Counted from the first letter of the stretch, positions 40,055-49,115 are shown. The stretch is DNA of 49,359 bases from Cystobacter ferrugineus (GCF_001887355.1 NZ_MPIN01000008.1:2575-51933); one strand, 5' to 3'. Program-made: numbers and translations. The notes: generated by a model not told the origin, from the letters alone.

Positions 40055-40083
40055 TTGACAACGCGGGCGTCAGAGACTTACGA
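40055..40083 (+). promoter_or_regulatory. Sigma-70-type promoter of the nuo operon
   Basis: Consensus -35 TTGACA (40055-40060), spacer exactly 17 nt, -10 TTACGA (40078-40083). Initiation near 40090 leaves only about 4 nt before the nuoE ATG at 40094. The -35 is perfect and the -10 weak. Confidence 0.6.
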
Positions 40084-40093
40084 ACCCCCCGCC

Positions 40094-40582
40094 ATGGCGG
40101 AGTCCCTGTTCACCCCCGAAGAGCAGAAGAAGTTCGACACGGAGATCGCGGAGATCCTGTCGCACTATCCCGCGGACCGAAAGAGCGCAGCGATGCTTCC
40201 CGCGCTGCGGTTGATGCAAGACATCAAGGGGTGGTTGCCGCCCGAGGGTCTCAAGCTCGTCGCGCAGGTCCTCGGTGTCACGCCGGAGCGCGCCTATGAG
40301 GTCGCCAGCTTCTACGTGATGTACCACCTGAAGAAGCCCGGCAAGTACGTCATCGACGTCTGCACCAACCTGCCCTGCGCGCTCCGGGGAGCCGAGAAGA
40401 TGCTCGCCCACCTGGAGAACAAGCTCGGGTTGAAGGCCGGAGAGGCGAACGAGCGCTTCACCCTGCGCGAGACGGAGTGCCTGGCCTCGTGCGGCACCGC
40501 GCCGTGCCTGCAAATCAATGAGGACCACCACGAGAGCCTCTCGAGGGCCAAGCTCGACGAGCTGATCGACAAGCTCTCCTGA
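40094..40582 (+). CDS. nuoE: NADH-quinone oxidoreductase subunit E
   Basis: Part of the NADH-input module of complex I, carrying the N1a 2Fe-2S cluster. The 162 residues match the family; the four cluster cysteines are visible in VCTNLPCALRG and ECLASCGTAPCLQIN. The ATG at 40094 starts MAESLFTPEEQKKF, a normal NuoE N-terminus; an in-frame start at 40052 would lie inside the promoter. nuoF follows by 26 nt. Confidence 0.94.
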   Translation: MAESLFTPEEQKKFDTEIAEILSHYPADRKSAAMLPALRLMQDIKGWLPPEGLKLVAQVLGVTPERAYEVASFYVMYHLKKPGKYVIDVCTNLPCALRGAEKMLAHLENKLGLKAGEANERFTLRETECLASCGTAPCLQINEDHHESLSRAKLDELIDKLS

Positions 40583-40608
40583 CCCGCTCCATCAAGGAAC
40601 CTGATTTC

Positions 40609-41943
40609 ATGGCGACAACGGCATTCGAACCCGTCATCTCGACCGCGTGGGGCACGCCCCAGTCGTGGACGATGGACGCGTACAAGAAGCGCGGGGGCTA
40701 CCAGGGACTCGCCAAGGCGCTGGAGCTGACGCCCGCGCAGATCATCGACGAGGTGAAGAAGTCCAACCTGCGCGGGCGCGGCGGAGCGGGCTTTCCCACC
40801 GGGCTCAAGTGGAGCTTCGTCCCCAAGGACAACCCCAAGCCCAAGTACCTCGCGGTCAACGGCGACGAGTCCGAGCCGGGGACGTTCAAGGACCGCAACA
40901 TCCTCTCGCATGATCCGCACATGCTGCTGGAGGGGATCGCCATCGCGGCCTACGCGCTCAACGTGCACACCTGCTACGTGTACCTGCGCGGCGAGTTCAA
41001 GTTCCCGGCGGAGCGGCTCAACGCGGCCATCAAGGAGGCGTACGCCGCGGGCATCTTCGGCAAGAGCCTGATGGGCAAGGACTACGCGCTGGACTGCTAC
41101 CTGGTGCGCGGCGCGGGCGCCTACATCTGCGGCGAGGAGACGGCGCTCCTGGAGAGCCTGGAGGGCAAGAAGGGCTGGCCGCGGCTCAAGCCGCCCTTCC
41201 CGGCGGTGGTGGGCCTGTTCGGCTGCCCCACGGTGGTCAACAACGTGGAGACGCTCTCGAGCGTGCCGCACGTGTTCACCCGGGGCGCGGCCTGGTACGC
41301 GGGCCTGGGCACGGACAAGTCGGGCGGCACGCGCCTCATCTGCCTGTCGGGCACGGTGAACCGGCCGGGCGTGTACGAGGTGCCGCTGGAGGCGACGTTC
41401 AACCAGCTCATCTTCGACGACAAGTACGGCCAGGGCCTGCCCGCGGGGCGCAAGGTGAAGGCGGTGGTTCCGGGAGGCTCCTCGGCGCCCATCCTCAGCC
41501 CGGACGAGCTGGACATCGCCATGGAGTTCGAGGCGCTCAAGGTGAAGCAGAGCATGGCGGGCTCCGGCGGCGTCATCGTCATGGATGACACCACCTGCAT
41601 GGTGCGCAGCCTGTGGCGCATCGCGCGCTTCTACGCCGAGGAGTCGTGTGGCCAGTGCACGCCGTGCCGCGAGGGCACGCCGTGGCAGGCGCGCATCCTG
41701 CGCAAGATCGAGGAGGGCCGGGGCGAGCCGGGCGACGTGGAGCAGCTGAGCAACGTGGCCTCCTCCATCGCGCCCTACCCGCCCATCGGCCTGGGCAACA
41801 CCATCTGCGCGCTGGGCGATGCCGCGGCGCTGCCGACGCATTCCTTCCTCATGCGCTTCCGCGACGAGTTCGAGGCGCACATCCGCGAGCACCGCTGCCC
41901 GTTCGGCGACAAGCCCTGGGGCGCGTTCGGAGATTGGTCTTGA
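40609..41943 (+). CDS. nuoF: NADH-quinone oxidoreductase subunit F
   Basis: The flavin and NADH-binding subunit of complex I. The 444 residues match the family: FMN/NADH-binding GRGGAGFPTGLKWSFVP and VNGDESEPGTFKDRNIL, GAGAYICGEETALLESLEG, and the N3 4Fe-4S ligand block SCGQCTPCREGTPW with the last ligand in GNTICALGDAAALP. The stop overlaps the TTG start of nuoJ (TTGA), so no nuoG, nuoH or nuoI lies between, unlike the classic 14-gene order. Confidence 0.96.
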   Translation: MATTAFEPVISTAWGTPQSWTMDAYKKRGGYQGLAKALELTPAQIIDEVKKSNLRGRGGAGFPTGLKWSFVPKDNPKPKYLAVNGDESEPGTFKDRNILSHDPHMLLEGIAIAAYALNVHTCYVYLRGEFKFPAERLNAAIKEAYAAGIFGKSLMGKDYALDCYLVRGAGAYICGEETALLESLEGKKGWPRLKPPFPAVVGLFGCPTVVNNVETLSSVPHVFTRGAAWYAGLGTDKSGGTRLICLSGTVNRPGVYEVPLEATFNQLIFDDKYGQGLPAGRKVKAVVPGGSSAPILSPDELDIAMEFEALKVKQSMAGSGGVIVMDDTTCMVRSLWRIARFYAEESCGQCTPCREGTPWQARILRKIEEGRGEPGDVEQLSNVASSIAPYPPIGLGNTICALGDAAALPTHSFLMRFRDEFEAHIREHRCPFGDKPWGAFGDWS

Positions 41944-42452
41944 GCATCGAGCACGTCCTCTTCGGAGTCTTCGCCCTGCTGACCGTGGTGTCGGCGGTGA
42001 TGGTCATCGTCGCCAAGAGCCCCATCAGCTCCGCCATGTCGCTGGTGGCCACCTTCTTCTTCCTGGCCGGCATCTACGTGCTCCTGTGGGCGCACACCGT
42101 GGCGGTGCTGCAGGTGCTCGTCTACACGGGCGCCATCATGGTGCTCTTCCTCTTCGTCATCATGCTGCTCAACCTGGGCGAGGCGAACGTGACGGGCCCC
42201 CGGGTGACGCTGGCGCGCGTGGCCGGAGGCGTGGCGGCGGCGGGACTGCTGGCGGTGCTGGTGACGGCCATCTGGCGCATCCCGTCGGCCAGCACGTTCA
42301 CGGGAAGCCAGGCGATGAGCCAGGGCTTTGGCACCCTGGCGGTCATCGGCCAGACCATCTACACCCGGTGGCTGCTGCCCTTCGAGGCCGTCAGCCTGCT
42401 GCTCCTGGTGGGCATGGTGGGCGCGGTGGTGGTGGCCAAGTCGCGGATTTGA
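41940..42452 (+). CDS. nuoJ: NADH-quinone oxidoreductase subunit J
   Basis: Small membrane subunit of the complex I proton-pumping arm. 170 residues with about five hydrophobic helices; family blocks are LSIEHVLFGVFALLTVVSAVMVI, SPISSAMSLVATFFFLAGIYVLL and QVLVYTGAIMVLFLFVIMLLNL. TTG 41940 overlaps the nuoF stop by 4 nt and is the only plausible start. nuoK follows after 62 nt that contain a TGCTAGAAG element and a GGCGG/CCGCC hairpin, possibly an internal promoter. Confidence 0.93.
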   Translation: MSIEHVLFGVFALLTVVSAVMVIVAKSPISSAMSLVATFFFLAGIYVLLWAHTVAVLQVLVYTGAIMVLFLFVIMLLNLGEANVTGPRVTLARVAGGVAAAGLLAVLVTAIWRIPSASTFTGSQAMSQGFGTLAVIGQTIYTRWLLPFEAVSLLLLVGMVGAVVVAKSRI

Positions 42453-42514
42453 GCGCGTCCCCTTCAACCCTCTGCTAGAAGGCGGGCCGAGTCCGCCCTC
42501 CTTCCCCCGGCGTC

Positions 42515-42826
42515 ATGGTCCACTCCGTCGACATCAAGTACTACCTCGTCCTCGCCGCCGTCCTGTTCTGCCTGGGCATGTTCGGCGTGCTGGTGCGCCG
42601 CAACGCCCTGGTGGTGTTCATGTGCGTGGAGCTGATGCTCAACGCGGCGAACCTGACGTTCCTCGCCTTCGCGCGGCAGAACGGGGACGCCACGGGCCAC
42701 GTGTCCGCCTTCTTCGTGATCGCCGTCGCGGCGGCGGAGGCCTCCATCGGACTGGCCATCGTCATCGCCGTGTTCCGCAGCCGCGGCACCGTCAACATCG
42801 AAGAAATCCGGACCATGAAGCACTGA
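42515..42826 (+). CDS. nuoK: NADH-quinone oxidoreductase subunit K
   Basis: 103-residue membrane subunit with three helices. The family signature RRNALVVFMCVELMLNAANLTFLAF contains the conserved membrane Glu used in proton translocation, and a second conserved Glu is in AAAEASIGLAIVI. The length is typical. nuoL follows after 47 nt. Confidence 0.95.
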   Translation: MVHSVDIKYYLVLAAVLFCLGMFGVLVRRNALVVFMCVELMLNAANLTFLAFARQNGDATGHVSAFFVIAVAAAEASIGLAIVIAVFRSRGTVNIEEIRTMKH

Positions 42827-42873
42827 CGGTCCCCCCCTCCTCCTTCTTCCGCCCTACGAGAGCCCTCAGAGCA

Positions 42874-45111
42874 ATGGATGCCCTCAAGTCATTCTTCATG
42901 ACCGCGCCGGTGGAGCCCGCCGTCTTCGCGCAGTCGTTGTGGCTCATCATCGCGTTGCCGCTGCTGGGCGCGTTCGTGTGCGGCGTGTTCGGCAAGAAGC
43001 TGGGCCGCGCCAACGTGAACTTCATCGCGTGCGCGATGGTGGCCGGCTCCTTCGCGCTGTCCGTGCTGGCCTTCTGGTGCGTCAACCACGCGCCGTCGGG
43101 CGGCACGCCAGTTGCCATGGAGAACGCCTTCTCCTCCAGCGCCATCCGCTACGCGCTCGGGTACGACTACGGCATCTGGTTCGCCGCCGGTGACTTCCGG
43201 GTGAACCTCGGCCTGATGGTGGACCACCTGTCGGGCATCATGCTGCTGGTCATCACCGGCGTGGGCTTCCTCATCCACGTGTACTCCACCAGCTACATGG
43301 AGCACGACGAGAGCCCCTGGCGCTACTTCGCCTACCTCAACCTCTTCATCGCGGCGATGCTCACGCTGGTGCTCGCCGACAACCTCGTCCTGCTCTTCGT
43401 GGGGTGGGAGGGCGTGGGCCTCGCCAGCTACCTGCTCATCGGCTTCTGGTACACCGACGCGGCCAAGGCGTGGGCGGGCCGCAAGGCGTTCATCGCCAAC
43501 CGCATCGGCGACTTCGCCTTCCTCATCGGCTCCTTCCTCATCGTGTTGCTGGTGGGGGCGTTCAACGACCAGGCGAGCACGAGCAACTACGCCCCGGTGG
43601 GCATCAACCCCGAGGCCGCCCAGGTGCGCTTCCGCGAGGGCCTGGAGATGAAGGGCCCGCTGACCTTCCAGGGGCTGGAGGTGATGGCCAACGCGGTGCC
43701 CGCCTCGAGCGACAAGGCGCCCAACGCGCTCACCCTGCAGACGCCCATCCAGGCGGGTCCGCTGGCGGGCCGCACCTTCGGCGGCGTGCTGACGGCGGCG
43801 CTGCTCTTGTTCCTCCTGGGCGCGGCGGGCAAGAGCGCCCAGTTCCCGCTGTACGTGTGGCTGCCGGACGCCATGGCCGGCCCCACCCCCGTCTCCGCCC
43901 TCATCCACGCGGCGACGATGGTGACCGCGGGCGTCTACCTGTTCTGCCGCATGAGCTACCTGCTGGTGCTCAGCCCCACGGCCATGCTGGTGGTGGCCAG
44001 CATCGGCGCCTTCACCGCCCTCATCGCGGCGCTCATCGCGTTCGCGCAGGACGACATCAAGAAGGTGCTCGCCTACTCCACGGTGTCGCAGCTCGGCCTG
44101 ATGTTCATGGGCGTGGGCACGGGCATCTTCTGGGCGGCGGTGCTGCACCTGGTCACCCACGCCTTCTTCAAGGCGTGCCTCTTCCTGGGCGCCGGCAGCG
44201 TGATGCACGGCAACGGCGACGAGACGGACATCAAGAAGCTGGGTGGGCTGCGCCACGAGATGACGTGGACGTGGGTCACCTTCCTCATCGCCACGCTGGC
44301 CATCACCGGCATCGCCCCCTTCTCCGGCTTCTTCTCCAAGGACGCCCTGCTGCACGGCGTGCACCACAACCACCTGCACGGCTTCGAGTCGGCCTCCACG
44401 CTGCTCTACGCGGTGGGGCTCGTCATCGCGGCGTGCACGGCCTTCTACATGACCCGCCTGTACGTGCTCACCTTCGAGGGCCAGCGCTCGCCCGAGGCGA
44501 AGACCGAGCACGCCCACGAGAGCTCCGGGTACATGACGGTGCCCCTGGTCATCCTGGCCATCCTGAGCGTGGTGGCGCTCGTGTACGCGCTGCCCCTCAT
44601 GCCCAGCCGCAACGGCCTGCAGCCGGTGATGGAGAACTTCCTCGGCCCGGTGTTCGCCAGCGCCGAGCGCATCGCCTCGCGGGGCGCGCTGGCGACGCTG
44701 GACCACAGCGTGCCCACGATGGCCGACTACCTCATCGCCTGGGTCGTGGCGCTGGTGGGCGGCGGAGCGGCGGCGTTCGCGTACCTGAAGTACTACCCGA
44801 GCCGCGGGGAGCAGCCGGCGCCGGCGTTCGCCCGCGCGGTGCGCCGCTTCACGCAGAACAAGTTCTATGTGGATGAGGTCTACACCTTCCTGATCATCCG
44901 GCCGGTGAAGAACCTCGGTGTCCTGCTGTTCAAGCTGGTGGACACCATGCTCATCGACACAGTGTTGGTGCGCGGCACGGCGTGGGTCACGGCCCGCGTG
45001 GGCGGCGCGCTGCGCTACGCGCAGACGGGAGATGCCCAGGCCTATGCCGCGGTGATGGCCCTGGCCCTGCTCGGCGGCGCGGTTTACGCGATCATCCAGG
45101 TGCTGCAGTGA
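42874..45111 (+). CDS. nuoL: NADH-quinone oxidoreductase subunit L
   Basis: Largest antiporter-like pump subunit of complex I, 745 residues with numerous membrane helices and the long C-terminal lateral-helix region. Family blocks include GLMVDHLSGIMLLVITGVGFLIH, GWEGVGLASYLLIGFWY, LPDAMAGPTPVSALIHAATMVTAGVYL and DDIKKVLAYSTVSQLGLM. ATG 42874 (MDALKSFF) is chosen since the protein becomes hydrophobic shortly after it; the frame upstream belongs to shadow sequence over nuoK. The stop overlaps the nuoM GTG. Confidence 0.95.
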   Translation: MDALKSFFMTAPVEPAVFAQSLWLIIALPLLGAFVCGVFGKKLGRANVNFIACAMVAGSFALSVLAFWCVNHAPSGGTPVAMENAFSSSAIRYALGYDYGIWFAAGDFRVNLGLMVDHLSGIMLLVITGVGFLIHVYSTSYMEHDESPWRYFAYLNLFIAAMLTLVLADNLVLLFVGWEGVGLASYLLIGFWYTDAAKAWAGRKAFIANRIGDFAFLIGSFLIVLLVGAFNDQASTSNYAPVGINPEAAQVRFREGLEMKGPLTFQGLEVMANAVPASSDKAPNALTLQTPIQAGPLAGRTFGGVLTAALLLFLLGAAGKSAQFPLYVWLPDAMAGPTPVSALIHAATMVTAGVYLFCRMSYLLVLSPTAMLVVASIGAFTALIAALIAFAQDDIKKVLAYSTVSQLGLMFMGVGTGIFWAAVLHLVTHAFFKACLFLGAGSVMHGNGDETDIKKLGGLRHEMTWTWVTFLIATLAITGIAPFSGFFSKDALLHGVHHNHLHGFESASTLLYAVGLVIAACTAFYMTRLYVLTFEGQRSPEAKTEHAHESSGYMTVPLVILAILSVVALVYALPLMPSRNGLQPVMENFLGPVFASAERIASRGALATLDHSVPTMADYLIAWVVALVGGGAAAFAYLKYYPSRGEQPAPAFARAVRRFTQNKFYVDEVYTFLIIRPVKNLGVLLFKLVDTMLIDTVLVRGTAWVTARVGGALRYAQTGDAQAYAAVMALALLGGAVYAIIQVLQ

Positions 45112-46787
45112 GCCTCTTCGACACCCATCTGCTCAATCTCGTCGTCTACCTGCCGCTGCTCTTCGCGGCGCTCCTGTGCCTGCTGCCCGCGGGCGAGCGC
45201 GGACAGGTGCGCGCGATCACGCTCATCGGCATGCTGTTGGACCTGGCGCTCGGCGTCTGGGCCTACCTGCGCTTCGAGCCCGCCGGTCCCGAGTTCCAGC
45301 TCGAGCACCGCGTGCGGTGGCTGGAGCAACTGGGCGTGAGCTACCACGTCGGCGTGGACGGCCTGTCCATCAGCCTCGTGCTGCTCACCGTGTTCATGGG
45401 GCCGCTGGTGGTGCTGGCCTCGCGCACCGCCATCACCGAGCGCGTGAAGGAGTTCCACATCGCCCTGCTGCTCCTGCAGGTGGCGATGATGGGCGCGCTG
45501 GTGTCGCTGGACGTGCTGCTCTTCTACGTCTTCTGGGAGGCCATGCTCATCCCCATGTACCTGCTGGTGGGCGTGTGGGGAGGCGAGGATCGTCAGGCGG
45601 CGGCGGTGAAGTTCTTCCTCTACACGCTGGCGGGCTCGCTGCTGATGCTGGTGGCCATCGTCGCCCTGTACTTCATCAGCGGCACGGCCGGCACCCGCTC
45701 CTTCGACTACGCCGCGCTCTACAACAGCCTGGTGGAGGCCAACCGGCAGCTCGCCACGTGCGGCGAGGACTGTGGGCGGCTCACCGGCGTGGCGGGCGCG
45801 CTGTTGCGCTGGGGCCCCTGGATGTTCGCGGCCTTCGCGCTGGCGTTCGCCATCAAGGTGCCCATGTGGCCGCTGCACACCTGGCTGCCGGATGCCTACG
45901 TGCAGGCGCCCACCGGGGGCACCGTCCTCCTGTCCGCGGTCATGGCGAAGATCGGCGTCTATGGCTTCTGGCGCTACGCCATCCCCTTCTTCCCCGCGGC
46001 GATGCACCAGGTGCGGCCCGTGCTGGCGGCGCTCGCGGTGGTGGGCATCGTCTACGGCGCGCTCATGTGCCTCGCGCAGCGCGACATCAAGAAGCTCATC
46101 GCCTACTCGTCGGTGAGCCACCTGGGCTACTGCATGCTGGGCCTCGTGGCGCTCACCAGCGAGGGCGCCAGTGGAAGCGCCTACCAGATGCTCAACCACG
46201 GTGTGGCCACCGGCGCGCTCTTCCTCCTGTTCGGCCTGCTCCACGAGCGGCGGCAGACGCGCCTGATGTCCGACTACGGCGGCATCGCCAAGGTGGTGCC
46301 GGTCTACACGACGGCCTTCCTCATCATGACCTTCTCGTCCGTGGCGGTGCCGGGCACCAACAGCTTCGTGGGCGAGTTCCTCGTGCTGCTGGGGACCTTC
46401 AAGAGCAACCTGGGCGTGGGCTTCGGCGTCCTCGCCACGCTGGGCGTCATCCTGGGCGCGGCGTACATGCTGTGGATGGTGCAGAAGGTCTTCTTCGGGC
46501 CGCTCACCCACCGTGACAACCAGAACCTGACGGACCTCAACGCGCGCGAGCTCGTCACGGTGCTGCCCTTCGTGGTGCTCGTGGTCGTCATGGGCCTCAA
46601 GCCCCAGCCCTTCCTGGATCGCATCAACCCCGCCACCGAGCGCTTCGTCAGCCGCGCCAACCTGGGCGCGCCCGGCAGCCAGGTCCAGCCCGCCGACGTG
46701 CGCATCAACGTGATGGGCCTGCCCCCCTCCGGCGAGGCCGCCGCCCCTCATGCCCAGCCGGCGGGTCCGCTCGCCGACCGGCGTTAG
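45108..46787 (+). CDS. nuoM: NADH-quinone oxidoreductase subunit M
   Basis: Antiporter-like membrane subunit of complex I, 559 residues. Typical motifs are GVDGLSISLVLLTVFMGPL, FYVFWEAMLIPMYLLVGVWGG (conserved Glu), FAIKVPMWPLHTWLPDAYVQAP (conserved Lys) and AQRDIKKLIAYSSVSHLGYC. The start is GTG 45108, overlapping the nuoL stop by 4 nt (GTGA). The hydrophilic tail is Pro/Ala-rich. nuoN follows after 16 nt. Confidence 0.95.
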   Translation: MSLFDTHLLNLVVYLPLLFAALLCLLPAGERGQVRAITLIGMLLDLALGVWAYLRFEPAGPEFQLEHRVRWLEQLGVSYHVGVDGLSISLVLLTVFMGPLVVLASRTAITERVKEFHIALLLLQVAMMGALVSLDVLLFYVFWEAMLIPMYLLVGVWGGEDRQAAAVKFFLYTLAGSLLMLVAIVALYFISGTAGTRSFDYAALYNSLVEANRQLATCGEDCGRLTGVAGALLRWGPWMFAAFALAFAIKVPMWPLHTWLPDAYVQAPTGGTVLLSAVMAKIGVYGFWRYAIPFFPAAMHQVRPVLAALAVVGIVYGALMCLAQRDIKKLIAYSSVSHLGYCMLGLVALTSEGASGSAYQMLNHGVATGALFLLFGLLHERRQTRLMSDYGGIAKVVPVYTTAFLIMTFSSVAVPGTNSFVGEFLVLLGTFKSNLGVGFGVLATLGVILGAAYMLWMVQKVFFGPLTHRDNQNLTDLNARELVTVLPFVVLVVVMGLKPQPFLDRINPATERFVSRANLGAPGSQVQPADVRINVMGLPPSGEAAAPHAQPAGPLADRR

Positions 46788-46803
46788 CCGAAAGCCTTCC
46801 ATC

Positions 46804-48363
46804 ATGAACCTGCCCACCCTCACCTCGGCAGACTTCCTCCCCCTGATTCCCGCGTTCATCCTGGTGCTGGGCGCGTGCATCCTGCTGCTCTCGGAGGTGT
46901 TCCTCTCCGCGAGCTCCACCCGCGGCTACCAGGCGGTGCTGGCCAGCATCACGGCCGTCATCGCCGGCGGCGTGTCGTTGCAGCTCTTGTTCGAGCCCGC
47001 GCGCGAGGTGTTCCTCGGCTTCGGCGCGTTGGATCCCTTCTCCAGCTTCCTGACCTTCATCGTCTGTGTGTCGCTGGCGCTGGCCACGCTCACCTCGGCG
47101 GGCTTCCTGCGCCGCCGGGGCGCCGAGCGCGGTGAGTTCTACGCGCTCATGCTCTTCGCGGGCGCGGGCATGAGCCTGTTGGGCCTGTCCAACGAACTCA
47201 TCACCGTCTTCGTCAACATCGAGGTGCTGTCCATCTCCACGTACGCGCTCACGAGCTTCCTGCGCCGTGGCACGCGGCCGAGCGAGGCGGGCTTCAAGTA
47301 CTTCATCCTCGGCGCCTTCTCCTCGGCGGTGCTGCTCTACGGCGCGGCGCTCTTGTACGGCGCCACGGGCACCACGCTGCTGTCGAACATGGCGCAGCCG
47401 CTGCGCAACGCGATGGAGACCCACGCGGCGCTCGTCTACGCGGGCGCGGTGCTGGTGGCCGCGGGCTTCGCCTTCAAGGTGGCCGCGGTGCCCTTCCACA
47501 TGTGGACGCCGGACGTCTACGAGGGCGCGCCCACTCCCGTCACCGCGCTCATGAGCGCGGGCGTGAAGGCCGCCGCCTTCGTGGCGCTCGTGCGCGTGTT
47601 CGTCACCGTGGGCAGCGGCATCGACAGCAAGCTGCCCTTCGCCCTGTTCTCCACCCTGGCGTTGCTCACCATGGTGGGCGGCAACCTGCTCGCCATCCCG
47701 CAGCGCAACATCAAGCGCATGCTGGCCTACTCCTCCATCGCCCATGCCGGCTATCTGCTGCTGGGCGTGGCCGCCCTCTTCGTCGTGCAGCCCGGCCAGC
47801 AGTTCCAGTTGCTCGGGCCCACGTCGCTCACCGGCGCCAGTGTCGAGGCCGCGGCACGCGTCGATGCCCTGCGCAGCATCCTCTTCTACCTGCTCGCCTA
47901 CGCCGTCACCGCGATCGGCGCCTTCGCCATCGTCTCCCTGCTGGAGCGCCGCGAGGACGAGGAGCGGGGCACCGCGTGGGACCTGGAGCGCCTCAGCGGA
48001 CTGGCCCAGCGCCGGCCGGGTTGGGCCTTCGCGATGGCCGCCTTCATGCTGTCGCTCGCCGGCATTCCGCCCACCGTCGGCTTCCTCGGCAAGCTCCTGC
48101 TCTTCCGCGCCGCGGTGGACTCGGGCCTCGTCGGGCTCACCATCATCGCGGTGCTCTCCAGCGCCGCCGGCGCCTATTACTACCTGCGCGTGGTCGTCTA
48201 CATGTACATGCGCCCGGTTCCCGAAGGCGCCCACCCGCTGGAGCGGGCATGGATGACGGAGCTGGCGCTCGTCATCTCCACCGCCGCCGTGGTGCTGCTG
48301 GGCATCCTTCCCGGGCCCCTCACCGAGTGGATCGCCCAGGCTGGCAGCCTGCTCAACCGCTGA
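46804..48363 (+). CDS. nuoN: NADH-quinone oxidoreductase subunit N
   Basis: Third antiporter-like subunit of complex I, 519 residues with about 14 hydrophobic segments. Markers are VFVNIEVLSISTYALTSFLR (conserved Glu), FKVAAVPFHMWTPDVYEGAP, QRNIKRMLAYSSIAHAGYLL and LAGIPPTVGFLGKLLLF. ATG 46804 follows the nuoM stop; no strong SD is seen, so translational reinitiation is likely. It is the last gene of the operon and is followed by a terminator. Confidence 0.95.
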   Translation: MNLPTLTSADFLPLIPAFILVLGACILLLSEVFLSASSTRGYQAVLASITAVIAGGVSLQLLFEPAREVFLGFGALDPFSSFLTFIVCVSLALATLTSAGFLRRRGAERGEFYALMLFAGAGMSLLGLSNELITVFVNIEVLSISTYALTSFLRRGTRPSEAGFKYFILGAFSSAVLLYGAALLYGATGTTLLSNMAQPLRNAMETHAALVYAGAVLVAAGFAFKVAAVPFHMWTPDVYEGAPTPVTALMSAGVKAAAFVALVRVFVTVGSGIDSKLPFALFSTLALLTMVGGNLLAIPQRNIKRMLAYSSIAHAGYLLLGVAALFVVQPGQQFQLLGPTSLTGASVEAAARVDALRSILFYLLAYAVTAIGAFAIVSLLERREDEERGTAWDLERLSGLAQRRPGWAFAMAAFMLSLAGIPPTVGFLGKLLLFRAAVDSGLVGLTIIAVLSSAAGAYYYLRVVVYMYMRPVPEGAHPLERAWMTELALVISTAAVVLLGILPGPLTEWIAQAGSLLNR

Positions 48364-48390
48364 AGTCGCGCAGCCTTCTCGTTTCACCCA

Positions 48391-48419
48391 CGCCCGGGCG
48401 GCTCACGCCCGGGCGTTTT
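48391..48419 (+). terminator. Rho-independent terminator of the nuo operon
   Basis: Two copies of the palindrome CGCCCGGGCG (48391-48400 and 48406-48415) separated by GCTCA form a 10-bp GC stem, followed by TTTT (48416-48419). It lies 28 nt after the nuoN stop. Confidence 0.9.
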
Positions 48420-48664
48420 CGTTCCGGCACTCGAGCACGTGCGGCCGGACGTTCCACCCCATTCCACACCGCCCGGACATCTCCAAGCCGCCACACGCCC
48501 CAGCGAGGACGTGAACGGACGCGAGGGGAATCGATCCAGCTTGGCGCCAATCCGACGAAAGGTGTCCGTGACGAAGGACCCCCGCCAAGGGCCTCGCCTC
48601 GCGCAACTGGAAGGGCGGGAGCAACGCGTGGTGGAAGAGCCCTCCACGGCGGACTCAGGAGTGA
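48420..48664. other. Intergenic stretch without recognised features
   Basis: Between the nuo terminator and the sRNA repeat I see no convincing gene: the open frames across it have no SD or family resemblance and run on into the non-coding repeat. It is where read-through from the minus-strand sRNA genes would end. Confidence 0.6.
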
Positions 48665-48708
48665 GAAAAAGAAGACGGCCCGGAGCCCTCAGAAAGGGCT
48701 ACCGGGCC
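48665..48708 (-). terminator. Terminator of sRNA copy 1
   Basis: On the minus strand GGCCCGG and AGCCCT pair with AGGGCT and CCGGGCC (48677-48708; one unpaired base and a 5-nt loop), followed by GTCTTCTTTTTC. This is a strong Rho-independent terminator only in the minus orientation. Confidence 0.85.
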
Positions 48709-48790
48709 GCGGGTTCTTCTCAGGAAGCCATCTGGAGGGCTGAAGGCGGTGGGGGGGAACCTCCTTCGACCAGCTCCGACATGCTCCGGG
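48665..48790 (-). ncRNA. pxr: Pxr-like sRNA, copy 1
   Basis: Predicted RNA of about 125 nt on the minus strand, from +1 near 48790 (12 nt after the -12 GC of a sigma-54 promoter) to the U-rich tail at 48676-48665. Its first strong stem-loop pairs GAAGG and GGU with ACC and CCUUC (48742-48767) around a loop containing seven consecutive cytosines. The 3' end is a perfect terminator hairpin. As I recall, Myxococcus Pxr, which blocks fruiting-body development while nutrients last, is a sigma-54-dependent RNA of this size with a seven-C loop, encoded beside a nuoN gene. Size, promoter class, loop and position all match; identity was not checked by alignment. Confidence 0.72.
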
Positions 48791-48800
48791 TCTATGCTTT

Positions 48801-48816
48801 AGCACTCCCCATGCCA
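48801..48816 (-). promoter_or_regulatory. Sigma-54 promoter, sRNA copy 1
   Basis: Minus strand TGGCATGGGGAGTGCT: the GG (-24) and GC (-12) are separated by exactly 10 nt, matching the TGGCAC-N5-TTGC layout. The -12 C is at 48802, giving +1 at about 48790. Such a promoter needs an NtrC-type activator. Confidence 0.75.
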
Positions 48817-48922
48817 CCCCTCTCCTCCACCTAAACCCCAAGGATTCCAGGCACTTGGCCTTCTGGGGGGAGACGCGGGAGTCGGGCCGCTTTCAGCTCT
48901 GCAATGCAGCCCTGCAATCGCC

Positions 48923-48936
48923 TTTCACATGTGAAA
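48923..48936. promoter_or_regulatory. Palindrome upstream of sRNA copy 1 (possible enhancer site)
   Basis: TTTCACATGTGAAA is a perfect 14-bp palindrome about 135-145 nt upstream of the predicted +1 of copy 1, a normal distance for a sigma-54 activator site. Next to it are CTGCAATGCAG and a second CTGCAAT (48899-48918). The whole block is unchanged in unit 2. Confidence 0.55.
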
Positions 48937-48989
48937 AGCCCCCAGCCCTTCTCTCCCGGGAGGCGGGGCTCGTCTGGCGCCCAGGGCCT

Positions 48990-49033
48990 GGAAAAGAAGA
49001 CAGCCCGGAGCCCTCAGAAAGGGCTACCGGGCC
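48990..49033 (-). terminator. Terminator of sRNA copy 2
   Basis: Same hairpin as in copy 1 except for one outer G-U pair, followed on the minus strand by GTCTTCTTTTCC; the T tract is slightly shorter than in copy 1. Confidence 0.8.
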
Positions 49034-49115
49034 GCGGGTTCTTCTCAGGAAGCCATCTGGAGGGCTGAAGGCGGTGGGGGGGAACCTCCTTCGACCAGCT
49101 CCGACGTGCTCCGAG
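48990..49115 (-). ncRNA. Pxr-like sRNA, copy 2
   Basis: Second predicted sRNA, offset by exactly 325 bp, from +1 near 49115 to the U-rich end near 48990. The seven-C loop and its stem are identical to copy 1. Of three differences in the transcribed region, two fall in the first ten nucleotides of the RNA and one changes the last terminator base pair from G-C to G-U. Its own sigma-54 promoter and upstream palindrome are intact, so it should be expressed. Confidence 0.7.
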
